A DNA stretch of 48,653 nt, from the IMG/VR virus record IMGVR_UViG_3300025154_000144, positions 1 to 48,653 of that record; one strand, written 5' to 3'. Each line of letters opens with the position of its first letter. The stretch's first letter is position 1. Below the pieces are notes generated by a model. It was not told the origin of the DNA and ran no database searches. It worked only from the letters and a program-made list of their open reading frames with translations. Positions 40,849 through 48,653 of this stretch are shown piece after piece. The translations under genes were made by a program, and so were the position numbers. This stretch comes from a virus.

Positions 40849-40866
40849 AATAATTTAGCTCCTTAG

Positions 40867-41322
40867 TTAACTAGTAACTATGTCCTCACCAGTCAGCATT
40901 ATATTACTAACTGTGAGAGCTGCTCCGTCAGCTACAGTTTGAGTACCATTAGCATCAAGCCAAGTAATAACTGCATCTGTGAAATCATCCCCGGCTGTAC
41001 TGTCTGTGGAATCATCATAAATGATTGCACCCACAGTTGCCAACGCTCCACCTGAAGCCGTCCACTGAGCATTAAGAAACGTAACCTCTGCACGGTCCTC
41101 AGTATTATCTGTGGTAACTGCATCCAATGTTAGAGTAATTCCTCCTGCAGTATATCCGTTTCCTGTAGGCAATTCATACGAACTTACATCCGTATACGCC
41201 TTATGATTATCCTTGTCAAAAACAAATCCTTGATCCATCAAGATCATTTTAAAAGTATCTGTCAATGCATTAATCTGCCCTTTCCACAACATACTTTTGG
41301 CACTATTAGCAATTTGATTCAT
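40867..41322 (-). CDS. Beta-rich virion protein, conserved in phages
   Basis: 151 aa. DTFKMILMDQGFVFD, then KAYTDVSSYELPTGNGYTAG, then AVTTDNTEDRAEVTF and AIIYDDST is a pattern I recognise from many phage structural blocks, with no firmly assigned place. The gene is late and between fibre and adaptor genes. Confidence 0.65.
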   Translation of the reverse strand: MNQIANSAKSMLWKGQINALTDTFKMILMDQGFVFDKDNHKAYTDVSSYELPTGNGYTAGGITLTLDAVTTDNTEDRAEVTFLNAQWTASGGALATVGAIIYDDSTDSTAGDDFTDAVITWLDANGTQTVADGAALTVSNIMLTGEDIVTS

Positions 41323-41325
41323 CTA

Positions 41326-41814
41326 TCAATCTCCCAAGTTATACCCTGCATTTGGAGCACCTATAAGAATTTGCCCGTTGTAATTACATATAGCCATAGC
41401 CGTAGGCACATCTACTTCTGAATATTGTTTAGTAATAGGATCTCTCACCACCGATACTGCCCCATTACTCATATAAACAAAGTCATGACTGGAGATAAGA
41501 CTCCAGGTACTTCCACCCACAACTGAATGTTTAAGAATTAACTCGCCTCCCTGCACTTCATACACATAGTATTTGGTACATACTATGATAACATTAGTCT
41601 CTACAAATATCTGAGGATACGGAAACTCTGCATCAAGTTCATAAGTTCTAACTAACTCACTAAGTCTTTGAAGCACTCCTTCCATTCCAACTGCACCATT
41701 ACATTCTATAAGAGAATGTTCGTTTACTAAGTTAGTCTTAAGTTTCCTCAGTCCCATCTTAAGATCAGTATTTCTAATAGGCAGGGAGAACTTACCATTA
41801 CGTAAGATTTCCAT
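41326..41814 (-). CDS. Tail/adaptor-region protein
   Basis: 162 aa, beta-rich: ECNGAVGMEGVLQRLSEL, FPYPQIFVETNVIIVCTKY, HDFVYMSNGAVSVVRD. It resembles the first blades of tail nozzle proteins and may assemble with the 403-aa propeller-like protein. Function inferred from location. Confidence 0.5.
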   Translation of the reverse strand: MEILRNGKFSLPIRNTDLKMGLRKLKTNLVNEHSLIECNGAVGMEGVLQRLSELVRTYELDAEFPYPQIFVETNVIIVCTKYYVYEVQGGELILKHSVVGGSTWSLISSHDFVYMSNGAVSVVRDPITKQYSEVDVPTAMAICNYNGQILIGAPNAGYNLGD

Positions 41815-41816
41815 AA

Positions 41817-42203
41817 TTACAATACTCCAAAACTATCATCTTCCATGTTGATACTAAGATCAACATTCTTTCTATCCGACTTAATCCCTGTCAGATTAAC
41901 CTCTGACTTCACCTTAATCTGCTCACGAATTCTAGGCACAGCTTCAGCTAATACCTTATCTAAATCTTGCCCCAACTCCTTCCCTTCTTCTCCAGCAATC
42001 ACAGCTGTGACTACATCTGCATGATCCTTAAACTCTGGATATTTAGTATAAAATTCCTTCCTCACTGTATTATTCGTAGCCTGTTGTGACATAAGATTTC
42101 CAATAACTTCAGGCATCAAATTAAGAACTTTCTCAATTACCTGTAAGACAATTCTATCTTCCTGAGCTTTACTCAACTGTAAATACTGTTGTCCATCAGT
42201 CAT
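41817..42203 (-). CDS. Virion-region protein, unknown
   Basis: 128 aa, helical: QYLQLSKAQEDRIVLQVIEK then EFYTKYPEFKDHADVVTAVI. The YPEFKDH motif resembles a conserved part of the scaffold-like 295-aa protein (RHPHLSKIKNYV), suggesting a shared small domain. Role unknown. Confidence 0.5.
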   Translation of the reverse strand: MTDGQQYLQLSKAQEDRIVLQVIEKVLNLMPEVIGNLMSQQATNNTVRKEFYTKYPEFKDHADVVTAVIAGEEGKELGQDLDKVLAEAVPRIREQIKVKSEVNLTGIKSDRKNVDLSINMEDDSFGVL

Positions 42204-42207
42204 CTTA

Positions 42208-42591
42208 TCACCCGTTAGTTTGAGTTACACCATTACTTTCTTCTGTTGCTAAGTCCATATCAATCAGAATAGCGTCATCTGTAATTGTCTTAAGCCAAGT
42301 TTTAGAATTCTCAGTCCCCCTACTAAACGTCTCCAACTTATACAGTGTGGCCCTCATAAGAAGATCAGCTTCATGTGTAAGCCAAAAGTTAGAATCTGCA
42401 TCAGTGATTAGAATCATAGGATAATTTATTCTGGCCTTAGAACTTGGCAGGGTTATTAGACGATCTAACATCTTAACCGCCCCATTGATGTAGAAGTTAG
42501 CTCCGTTATCTACATAATCCACAGCATCCAGCACCAAATCATAACGGCCTGACAATTTGACAAATTGTGTTCTGAAGTCCTTAAGATTCAT
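42208..42591 (-). CDS. Head-tail adaptor candidate
   Basis: 127 aa. LKDFRTQFVKLSGRYDLVLD then NGANFYINGAVKMLDRL, followed by helical segments, is a pattern found in adaptor-type proteins placed after the capsid gene of podovirus-like genomes. It would link the portal to the tail. Seven bases upstream lies palindromic element copy 12, which overlaps its ribosome site. Confidence 0.65.
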   Translation of the reverse strand: MNLKDFRTQFVKLSGRYDLVLDAVDYVDNGANFYINGAVKMLDRLITLPSSKARINYPMILITDADSNFWLTHEADLLMRATLYKLETFSRGTENSKTWLKTITDDAILIDMDLATEESNGVTQTNG

Positions 42592-42598
42592 ATCAATC

Positions 42599-42623
42599 CC
42601 TGCGTTGAATTATTGAACACAGG
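42599..42623. repeat. 25-bp palindromic element, copy 12
   Basis: Both ends here are CCT/AGG rather than GCT/AGC. Its AGGGA end also serves as the Shine-Dalgarno of the adaptor gene. Flanking bases extend the inverted repeat to 33 bases. Confidence 0.87.
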
Positions 42624-42645
42624 GATTATCCTTTCAGATAATCCC
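42622..42645 (-). other. Hairpin between the capsid and adaptor genes
   Basis: GGGATTATC and GATAATCCC pair perfectly over nine bases with a 6-base loop, adjoining palindromic element copy 12. No U-run follows on the minus strand, so it is a weak terminator candidate at best; it may protect the abundant capsid mRNA from 3' decay. Confidence 0.5.
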
Positions 42646-42669
42646 CATGTAGATTAGGATCACCTCCTA

Positions 42670-43974
42670 TTAAAGAGCATTATCCGTGTTGAACCCACTC
42701 AAATAGCCCCATCCATTAGGATGATGATATTCCAGGCCACACTCAGTTAGGAACTCTTCCTTGATACCATCTCTGGAGGTGTAGCCACCTTCCTTATAAG
42801 TAGTATCTTTCTTAAACATCGTATCCTGAATATATTTATACTTGATATCCTTAGGCTCAAAGATAATCATAGCATTACGAGTCGTTACTTCATTTGTCAA
42901 CAGTGGGTGGCGCATAAGATTAATAACCCCGAAAGCTGTAACCCATTTAGTAACTTTAATCCCGTAAGACTCCGTGGCATTGGTGTAGTCAAAGTTTCCA
43001 CCATTTTTGATAATCCTATTAATTCCCAGGATTGCACCGGATCCTGCAAATGCCAACTTCTCCTGTGAACCATAACGGAAGATAACTTCCAGCTGTTGAT
43101 CCAACCACTCTTCACCACCCTGCAACCAGGTCTTACCTGCAAAACTTGTGTTAGTAGCAAAATTGTTTACAGTACCAGTTGCAGTCCCTGAACCTGTATA
43201 GCCACCACGAATAGCAGGAACAATTCCCAACGTAGTTCGTTCCGGCTTACCATTGGTCCCAGTGAGTTCAGAACTCACACCGTAGATAAATGCCTTCTCC
43301 ATTTCATTTGAGTGAAGTTCAAGTGCTTCCCGCTTGGCCTCTTTATACTGCTCATTAGTGCGCAGACGTGTCTGCATAGCAGTACGAGTCATCTCAAGAG
43401 AAGTCTTGAAGATTTGAGTATAATTGTACCACTTCTCAGGATCATACGCAATAGCATCAGTCATCGCTGAACCTTCAGCATTTGCATTACCAATGATCAA
43501 AGCGGTATCACAATCACTCAAGTCGCCTGCCGAGGAGTTATCATCAGCTTCAAGCAAATATACTTGAATATATGAAGATGCTCCATTATCTACACGTGCA
43601 GTAACTTTACCCACACAGTCAACAGTGAGATCTGATGCATCCCGCAGAAGAGCCACATGTCCTAAGCGCCACTGTCCTATATCTGCCGAAGACATTTTAA
43701 CAAATACTGAATCTCCAGACACTCCACCACTTACATACGCAACACTGAGTGCTGCATCTGTATACACTCCTGTAACCGTTGCCCGCTGAGTTGCCAGAGA
43801 TTTTGTCCACCAGTTGAATTCTGGATCAGTTGTTCGCTCACTTGCCATCTTACTCAAGATTGCCGTAAGAGGTGCATCACCATTAGGGTACCGAAATAAG
43901 ATTGCCTCTCTCCAAGATTTCGGCCGCTGATCAGCTACCCAGTCACCATTACCGCGCATACCAAGAAATGCCAT
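42670..43974 (-). CDS. Major capsid protein
   Basis: 434 aa. APLTAILSKMASERTTDPEFNWWTK near the N-terminus (given in part), KWYNYTQIFKTSLEMTRTA in the middle and HSNEMEKAFIYG fit the DUF5309/SU10-like major capsid family of HK97 fold. Gene order (scaffold upstream, adaptor downstream), a good ribosome site and the protective hairpin support a highly expressed shell protein. No sign of an N-terminal protease domain. Confidence 0.85.
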   Translation of the reverse strand: MAFLGMRGNGDWVADQRPKSWREAILFRYPNGDAPLTAILSKMASERTTDPEFNWWTKSLATQRATVTGVYTDAALSVAYVSGGVSGDSVFVKMSSADIGQWRLGHVALLRDASDLTVDCVGKVTARVDNGASSYIQVYLLEADDNSSAGDLSDCDTALIIGNANAEGSAMTDAIAYDPEKWYNYTQIFKTSLEMTRTAMQTRLRTNEQYKEAKREALELHSNEMEKAFIYGVSSELTGTNGKPERTTLGIVPAIRGGYTGSGTATGTVNNFATNTSFAGKTWLQGGEEWLDQQLEVIFRYGSQEKLAFAGSGAILGINRIIKNGGNFDYTNATESYGIKVTKWVTAFGVINLMRHPLLTNEVTTRNAMIIFEPKDIKYKYIQDTMFKKDTTYKEGGYTSRDGIKEEFLTECGLEYHHPNGWGYLSGFNTDNAL

Positions 43975-44007
43975 TTTTGTTCTCCTTAAAATTTACTCTT
44001 AAATTAA

Positions 44008-44277
44008 TTAAGCCTGAGTAACTGCTGTAAATGCACAAGCAGCCGCAGTACCTTTATTACAATACAGACCGGTAGTGCCTGTAGCAACATCTGTGTCAAT
44101 AAACAGACAACCTTTTGCATACAGAGCTCCACCATCTGAAGGTACTGTTGTACCTGTACACCACAAAGCATTGTTGCTACTATCCCGCAACAAACACGTA
44201 ACACCTGTAGCTATAGTGCTACCATCTAATGTAAGTGCAGGTAAGTTCACACTAGATATTTTTCCACCTAAACTCAT
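44008..44277 (-). CDS. Small capsid-associated protein
   Basis: 89 aa, Ala/Gly/Thr-rich with four Cys. The motif GGALYAKGCLFIDTD followed by GLYCNKGTAAAC occurs in small proteins encoded next to capsid genes in podovirus-like genomes, thought to be decoration or minor capsid proteins. Confidence 0.6.
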   Translation of the reverse strand: MSLGGKISSVNLPALTLDGSTIATGVTCLLRDSSNNALWCTGTTVPSDGGALYAKGCLFIDTDVATGTTGLYCNKGTAAACAFTAVTQA

Positions 44278-44294
44278 TCCCTACCTCCCATTAG

Positions 44295-44864
44295 TTAAAC
44301 AGCTGCACTAAAACATGTAGCAGTATTTGAGCCTGCAGGACAAGATACTACACCTGTACAGAACCATAGGTCAGTACCTATATCTTGAAGTTCAAGCCAA
44401 TCACCTTTAAGACCTCCAGTAGAAGTAGCATTAAGGGTTATAGTATCTGCATTAGCTGGAGCAGGGTAAGTAATAGCAGCAATCGTGCCTACTAAATCTG
44501 CATCCTGATTAATTACATTACCACAGAAATTTGCATTAGTAGTATCAGCTACAACTATTGTATATCCAGATGTATTAGGTACACTAACAATAAATTTAAA
44601 CTTAACTCCTGAACCAGTAGCTTCAGGAAGTGTAACAGCTAATGCAGCATCTCCCCCAACTTCGCCAAGCAGCATAGTTCTATCACCATGTTTAGCAATG
44701 GTGAGAGAAGTAGCAGATGTTAAAGTTACTACGCGTCCTGTTAGATCACAAACTCTTGCAATCTCTTCAGGAGTTACAATAGCCCCACCTTTCTCTTTAA
44801 TACCTGCAGGAAACTGTCCTACACCATTCATCAACTGATTAAAAAATTCGCCTTCACCACTCAT
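44295..44864 (-). CDS. Capsid decoration / head-fibre-like protein
   Basis: 189 aa. A helical start (GEGEFFNQLMNGVGQFPAG) and a beta-rich body (VVTLTSATSLTIAKHGDRT, then VSVPNTSGYTIVVADTTN) resemble head-fibre or decoration proteins. It lies between scaffold and capsid genes. Location on the capsid is inferred. Confidence 0.55.
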   Translation of the reverse strand: MSGEGEFFNQLMNGVGQFPAGIKEKGGAIVTPEEIARVCDLTGRVVTLTSATSLTIAKHGDRTMLLGEVGGDAALAVTLPEATGSGVKFKFIVSVPNTSGYTIVVADTTNANFCGNVINQDADLVGTIAAITYPAPANADTITLNATSTGGLKGDWLELQDIGTDLWFCTGVVSCPAGSNTATCFSAAV

Positions 44865-44875
44865 AATTAACTCCC

Positions 44876-45763
44876 TTAATCACTGATAAGATCATTGATC
44901 TCATCGGCTAATGTATTAGTAGGAGCTGGTTTAGTCCGAACTCCTCCTGTTGCCCCCGGTAAAACTGGTTCCGATTTTCTTCCAAGTGTTTTACTTCTAA
45001 ATTCCTCAACTGTCCCCTGTACAGATTTAAATCCTATAACTTCATTCACTTCAGTAGCTGTTAGTTCAAGAATTTCAGCTAACGTCTTATCCTGATTTCG
45101 TGCCTGAACTTCCACCGCCACATTACTAACATAATTCTTAATTTTGCTTAGATGAGGATGCCTTGAGTAAAACTCATTAGCAATTTCCCTCTGTGAATTG
45201 TATGTACTAACAACTGGTGAAACAAGTTGTGGAATCTCAGACAAAACACTCTTACGTGTAAGAGACGCCTGAGCATTAAGAACATCTCCCATGAACTTCA
45301 GGAAACCTTCCTTACTATCCATCACCTCTGTTAAGTCTACATCTTTGTACATATCTAACAGATTCAAAACTGTTTGATCCTGTACTGGAGGACTCTGCAC
45401 TTGTTGAGGATCAGCTACAGAACCCCCTATAGGTTTTGGTTCTGAGGTCTTATCTAATGCAGAAGTAAGTCTTTCAATCGTAGCTTTAAGTTGTTCAACT
45501 TCAGATAATTCAGTAGGCTTCTCCACTACAGGAACTACAGGTACAGCAACAGGTTCTACAACTGGATCAACAATTACTGACTCAATCACAGATTCAACAA
45601 TTGTAGGTTCAACTACAACTGGTTCTTCAACAGACTCTTCAACTACAGGCATGTCATTAAGAAGGTCAGCCAAATCTGTTTCCAAATTAGGATCAACCCA
45701 ATCCAAATTCTGCTCAACTATTGGAGCCTCTTCAATAGATTCAGTATTATTCATCTCGTTCAT
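44876..45763 (-). CDS. Scaffolding protein candidate
   Basis: 295 aa, very acidic. Residues about 30-90 are a Val/Glu/Pro repeat (VEESVEEPVVVEPTIVE...), followed by a coiled coil (LSEVEQLKATIERLTSALD) and a helical C-terminus. Position between portal and capsid, size and composition fit an internal scaffold. No protease motif is visible. Confidence 0.7.
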   Translation of the reverse strand: MNEMNNTESIEEAPIVEQNLDWVDPNLETDLADLLNDMPVVEESVEEPVVVEPTIVESVIESVIVDPVVEPVAVPVVPVVEKPTELSEVEQLKATIERLTSALDKTSEPKPIGGSVADPQQVQSPPVQDQTVLNLLDMYKDVDLTEVMDSKEGFLKFMGDVLNAQASLTRKSVLSEIPQLVSPVVSTYNSQREIANEFYSRHPHLSKIKNYVSNVAVEVQARNQDKTLAEILELTATEVNEVIGFKSVQGTVEEFRSKTLGRKSEPVLPGATGGVRTKPAPTNTLADEINDLISD

Positions 45764-46052
45764 TTTCTAACTCCTCATGTTTAAGATCACTTTCTTTATT
45801 ACTTAGCATATTCTCAAAAATGTTCAGTACCAATTCTAAAGATATAACGCCCCCTTGTGTACGTAAGAAATCTTCTTTATCACTGTTAACTGCAACATCG
45901 CCATAAGTATCCTTGATAGAGAGAATACGCGCCACAACTTCATTCCTAAAATCCAGATGCAACTCACTTCCTATAAAATCCCTCATTCGACTAATATCTG
46001 TTTGAGGTTTGTAGTCCTTAATCTGATGTAAAAGATCTTCTGATTTTTGCAT
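45747..46052 (-). CDS. Small head-region protein, unknown
   Basis: 101 aa, helical and charged (EDLLHQIKDYKPQTDISRMR). It follows the portal gene by three bases and overlaps the scaffold start by 17 bases. Probably involved in head assembly, by position only. Confidence 0.55.
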   Translation of the reverse strand: MQKSEDLLHQIKDYKPQTDISRMRDFIGSELHLDFRNEVVARILSIKDTYGDVAVNSDKEDFLRTQGGVISLELVLNIFENMLSNKESDLKHEELENERDE

Positions 46053-46055
46053 AAC

Positions 46056-48011
46056 TTACATCCCCACAGGTATGAGATTACCAGCTTGCACACCTTGCTG
46101 AACTTCCTGATCTGGCATTATCTTCGGCTGAATTGCCCCACCTTTACGTACAAAATCGTTGACATTCTTAGCACCTAAGTTCCTAGCAATATGCATAAAG
46201 ATTCTGACTACATCAAAATGCTGAGCTAACTCAGGTGAACTGCCCAAAATTTGAAACAACTGTGTCCACGCTTGTGAGTAGTTACCTCCAGGAACAGAAC
46301 CATCTCTAACCTGCACTCTATAATTAATATCCAGGTCCATAGGGTCTACTTTAATTCTACCCCGATTTACCTGTTGACCATATTCAGCTTGCAACACTTC
46401 TTCCCAATCTCCAGCAATCTTGACAAATTCTGGTGAAGACATTAACTGACGATTATGTACAGCAAAGAATGTTCCTATATCTTGCATTCCTTGCATACCC
46501 ATAACCCTGACCAATCTCTCCAAACGAGTTATACCACCAGCCCGGGTGCCCTGAAACTCAGCACCTGTAAGACGTTCGGGCCCTCCCTGACGCAACGATC
46601 CCTGCATGGATTGATCTACACCAGAGATTCTCTCCATCCACTGCACGATGAATCCCGAGTCAGCAACATTACCTCTGGTTACATCGGTCACTCCCAGCTG
46701 CTGTACAATCTTATCCACACCTTTTCCCCATGCAGGACGACGAGTCCTAACCAAGCCACCAGCACCACGATTCTGCAAGTCATGACTATTAACTAAGTAG
46801 GGGTCATAAATAAGCACATCATTCAATGCCTTACGCACATTCAGAACGTGAGAGTTAAACATGAAGTCTAACACACCCTGCATACCGTACAGCATCTCAA
46901 TTCGTGAGACAGGGTACATGGAATAACCATCAAAGTCAGGTGCCATAACATTGACAGGGAACTTGTTATGGTCAAGACCTGCTGGCCGTGCCTGAATAAG
47001 TATCTCATCCTGAGCTAGTTCAAAATACCACTTCTCGGGATAAGTATTAGATCCAAGTCCCCAGTCATTAGGAATGATATCAATGAACATTTTCAACTGA
47101 TCAATGGTTTGAGATGTACGATTAGTTGCACCATCCTCAGTACTCACACCACTCCTAGTATTTCTACCACTAGCATCCGAAGGATAAATTGCAGAAGTCC
47201 TACCTAACAAAGCCTTCAGATAACGTACATTAAAAATCTGTGTAGGATTACCCTTCTCAGCACTCAACAGTTTAAGATAATTAGTCCTATTCAACCATCC
47301 TACATATTCTCCTTTCTGGGGTTTAAACACAGGCACAGAAGTATCAGGAAGATATAAATAAGGATCAATATTATCAAGAGCATTACCTTCAAATAACAAG
47401 TGATCCTTAATATAACGGTGTTCCGTAGTTCCACCAAATCCCAGGAACCCTCCAACCTTCTCCTTAACCACTTTCGTACCATACTCTGTCACCCATGTAG
47501 GTGTTGATACTCCGAAGCCGTAAGCAAAGGAGTCTCTAGCTTGGGTATGTAAGTTAAGACCTACTTTGTTTTTAGCACACTGAATGTCAATTATCTTTTC
47601 CAACAATATAGAACCTACTACTGAATCAGGGTCAGTACCCTCGTATCTGAAGTAAGGTTCCTGGAGGAAAGCTCCTACGAAGTATGATAGAAGAGTTTCC
47701 AACACAGTGTAGGAGTTAGGAAATACTATGCTCACTGGCTTTCTAGCATCCCTCTCCTTAAGCAATTTCTCTTCCTCATCCACCTCAATATATGCAGTGA
47801 GGGTGTGATCTATTTTAACCCAATCTTTATGTCTATTAGACATAGTGCGTGAACTGTCGTAGGCTCTCTCAAGTAGCATATCCCTAAGCTTGTTATGTAG
47901 AGGATTTCCTGGGGTTAAGTCAATCCCATCAGGATAATCATAACTCAAATCCTTCTCAGGTTTGAATGTAGTTCTTTTAAAATTCTTATCTCCAATTGAA
48001 ATGGCTGGCAT
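46056..48011 (-). CDS. Portal protein
   Basis: 651 aa, the size of podovirus portals. SLLEKIIDIQCAKNKVG-type helix, DPYLYLPDTSVPVFKPQKGE, and RLTGAEFQGTRAGGITRLER are portal-like; the last is the conserved region near the tunnel. Twelve copies would form the ring at one capsid vertex through which DNA passes. A palindromic element and AAGGGAA ribosome site lie just upstream. Confidence 0.85.
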   Translation of the reverse strand: MPAISIGDKNFKRTTFKPEKDLSYDYPDGIDLTPGNPLHNKLRDMLLERAYDSSRTMSNRHKDWVKIDHTLTAYIEVDEEEKLLKERDARKPVSIVFPNSYTVLETLLSYFVGAFLQEPYFRYEGTDPDSVVGSILLEKIIDIQCAKNKVGLNLHTQARDSFAYGFGVSTPTWVTEYGTKVVKEKVGGFLGFGGTTEHRYIKDHLLFEGNALDNIDPYLYLPDTSVPVFKPQKGEYVGWLNRTNYLKLLSAEKGNPTQIFNVRYLKALLGRTSAIYPSDASGRNTRSGVSTEDGATNRTSQTIDQLKMFIDIIPNDWGLGSNTYPEKWYFELAQDEILIQARPAGLDHNKFPVNVMAPDFDGYSMYPVSRIEMLYGMQGVLDFMFNSHVLNVRKALNDVLIYDPYLVNSHDLQNRGAGGLVRTRRPAWGKGVDKIVQQLGVTDVTRGNVADSGFIVQWMERISGVDQSMQGSLRQGGPERLTGAEFQGTRAGGITRLERLVRVMGMQGMQDIGTFFAVHNRQLMSSPEFVKIAGDWEEVLQAEYGQQVNRGRIKVDPMDLDINYRVQVRDGSVPGGNYSQAWTQLFQILGSSPELAQHFDVVRIFMHIARNLGAKNVNDFVRKGGAIQPKIMPDQEVQQGVQAGNLIPVGM

Positions 48012-48030
48012 TTTAAGTTTCCCTTATTTT

Positions 48031-48055
48031 GCTATGTTTAATAATTCAATGCAGC
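48031..48055. repeat. 25-bp palindromic element, copy 13
   Basis: Two bases after the large terminase stop and 19 bases before the portal start on the minus strand. All invariant positions present. Confidence 0.87.
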
Positions 48056-48057
48056 AA

Positions 48058-48653
48058 TTAAATTAAAAGACCCATTCTATCACTAGTCATGAATCCATCT
48101 TCATCATCATACAACTCAGAATACTCATCTTCTTCCAACTCATTTTTATACGTCTCAGGATCATCAGTTGGATCAAAGTGAACAGACTGACTATCCATAA
48201 TGTGAGTAATGTAAGCAGCTCCATCCATCACATCCCAGAGTTTACTACGTGGGAATCCCAAGAGTTGCATCTCAAGTGGACCGCAATTACTTTTATTATG
48301 ATACATGTAACCCAGACGATATAGTGGTGCTAGAGTTTTAATCCTCTCAATCTTACCCTTCTCATTCTGTCCTTTCTTAGCCTGCAACTGAAGGAGGAGA
48401 GGAAAGATTCCTCTAACCCTACACTCACTCTCGATAGGCTGAATGATAAACTCATTGAGACCAGTAACCTCGTAGCCTAAGATAAATGACTTAAACTCCA
48501 ACACTTGTCTAAACATCTCGTTGTAAATTTCATCAGGATACATTCGCGCAGAGACAATCTCCCTGAAAAAAATTCTACGAGAACTTCTATCCACAGCAAT
48601 TGTTTGTACAGAAGTTTCAGCACTCTGAATCTTCACAGTCTTGGCCGGATCAA
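48058..48653 (-). CDS. terL: Terminase large subunit, C-terminal nuclease part (cut by the window edge)
   Basis: The 3' part of the gene begun at 1146. It contains QTIAVDRSSRRIFFREI (second half of the nuclease sheet) and a C-terminal region with HIMDSQSVHFDPTDD. The apparent start at 48636 is an internal GTG, not a real start: the frame is open to the window end and matches bases 6-131 codon for codon. The stop lies two bases before palindromic element copy 13. Confidence 0.92.
   Translation of the reverse strand, partial: DPAKTVKIQSAETSVQTIAVDRSSRRIFFREIVSARMYPDEIYNEMFRQVLEFKSFILGYEVTGLNEFIIQPIESECRVRGIFPLLLQLQAKKGQNEKGKIERIKTLAPLYRLGYMYHNKSNCGPLEMQLLGFPRSKLWDVMDGAAYITHIMDSQSVHFDPTDDPETYKNELEEDEYSELYDDEDGFMTSDRMGLLI
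48528..48653. repeat. Right copy of 126-bp terminal redundancy
   Basis: Identical to bases 6-131. Shows the contig closes on itself to about 48,522 bp. The next five bases outward differ from the left edge (only one of five agrees), marking where the left end of the assembly becomes unreliable. Confidence 0.9.

Noticed and set aside
42622-42645. Terminator after the capsid gene
   Set aside because: The stem is perfect but there is no U-run on the minus strand, so I list it as a hairpin only.
1158-48055. The 25-bp palindromes as rho-independent terminators or RNase sites
   Set aside because: No U-run follows most copies, A-C mismatches break the RNA stem in several, and pairing is not preserved by compensating change.
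1-48653. CRISPR array, despite a Cas4-like gene
   Set aside because: No regularly spaced direct repeats with unique spacers were seen. The 25-bp palindromes are 1-6 kb apart. The Cas4-like protein fits phage recombination nucleases.

Overview
The window is essentially one complete tailed-phage genome, opened inside the large terminase gene. Bases 6-131 recur at 48528-48653, so the unit genome is about 48,522 bp and circular as assembled (circularly permuted or an overlap-closed contig). A DUF5309/SU10-like major capsid protein, a 651-aa portal, a short adaptor and tail-nozzle block without tape measure or sheath, and a 1387-aa virion protein point to a podovirus-like particle. DNA is AT-rich, Shine-Dalgarno sites are ordinary, and the best promoters are sigma70-like. 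I see no phage RNA polymerase, integrase or lysogeny repressor, so it is probably a virulent phage of a bacterium that uses host RNA polymerase. Host and genus cannot be named from the sequence.

Layout. A divergent control region (about 8236-8763) splits the genome. Rightward (+), 8764-30790 holds about 50 tightly packed early and replication genes: first many small unknown proteins, then an ATP-dependent DNA ligase, a Cas4/RecB-like nuclease, a Sak4-like ATPase, a DUF669-like ssDNA-binding candidate, an interrupted tRNA, a ParB-N6-methyltransferase fusion, a DnaQ-like exonuclease, a uracil-glycosylase-like domain fused to a family A DNA polymerase, and a DUF3987-like helicase candidate. Leftward (-), from 8202 down to 1 and on from 48653 to 30791, runs the late block: small terminase, surface and fibre proteins, membrane (lysis?) genes, large terminase, portal, scaffold, capsid, adaptors, tail and ejection proteins. 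The two blocks meet tail to tail at 30790/30791 with no spacer.

Most distinctive feature: 13 copies (plus one decayed copy) of an exactly 25-bp imperfect palindrome, nearly all lying a few bases after a stop codon and just before the next gene, in both early and late blocks; one copy lies in frame inside the 1387-aa gene. Variation within it is mostly transitions and does not keep RNA pairing, which favours a DNA-binding site over an RNA hairpin. I do not recognise it as a named element.

Other points: a self-contained unit at 15352-15925 (consensus promoter, two tandem palindromes, 137-aa gene, strong terminator); four consecutive late genes with signal peptides (1818-5861); a tandem mosaic paralogue cluster (20218-21073); a tRNA-like gene broken by about 130 nt; no recognisable endolysin; and a possible 32-aa cationic peptide coupled to a holin candidate.
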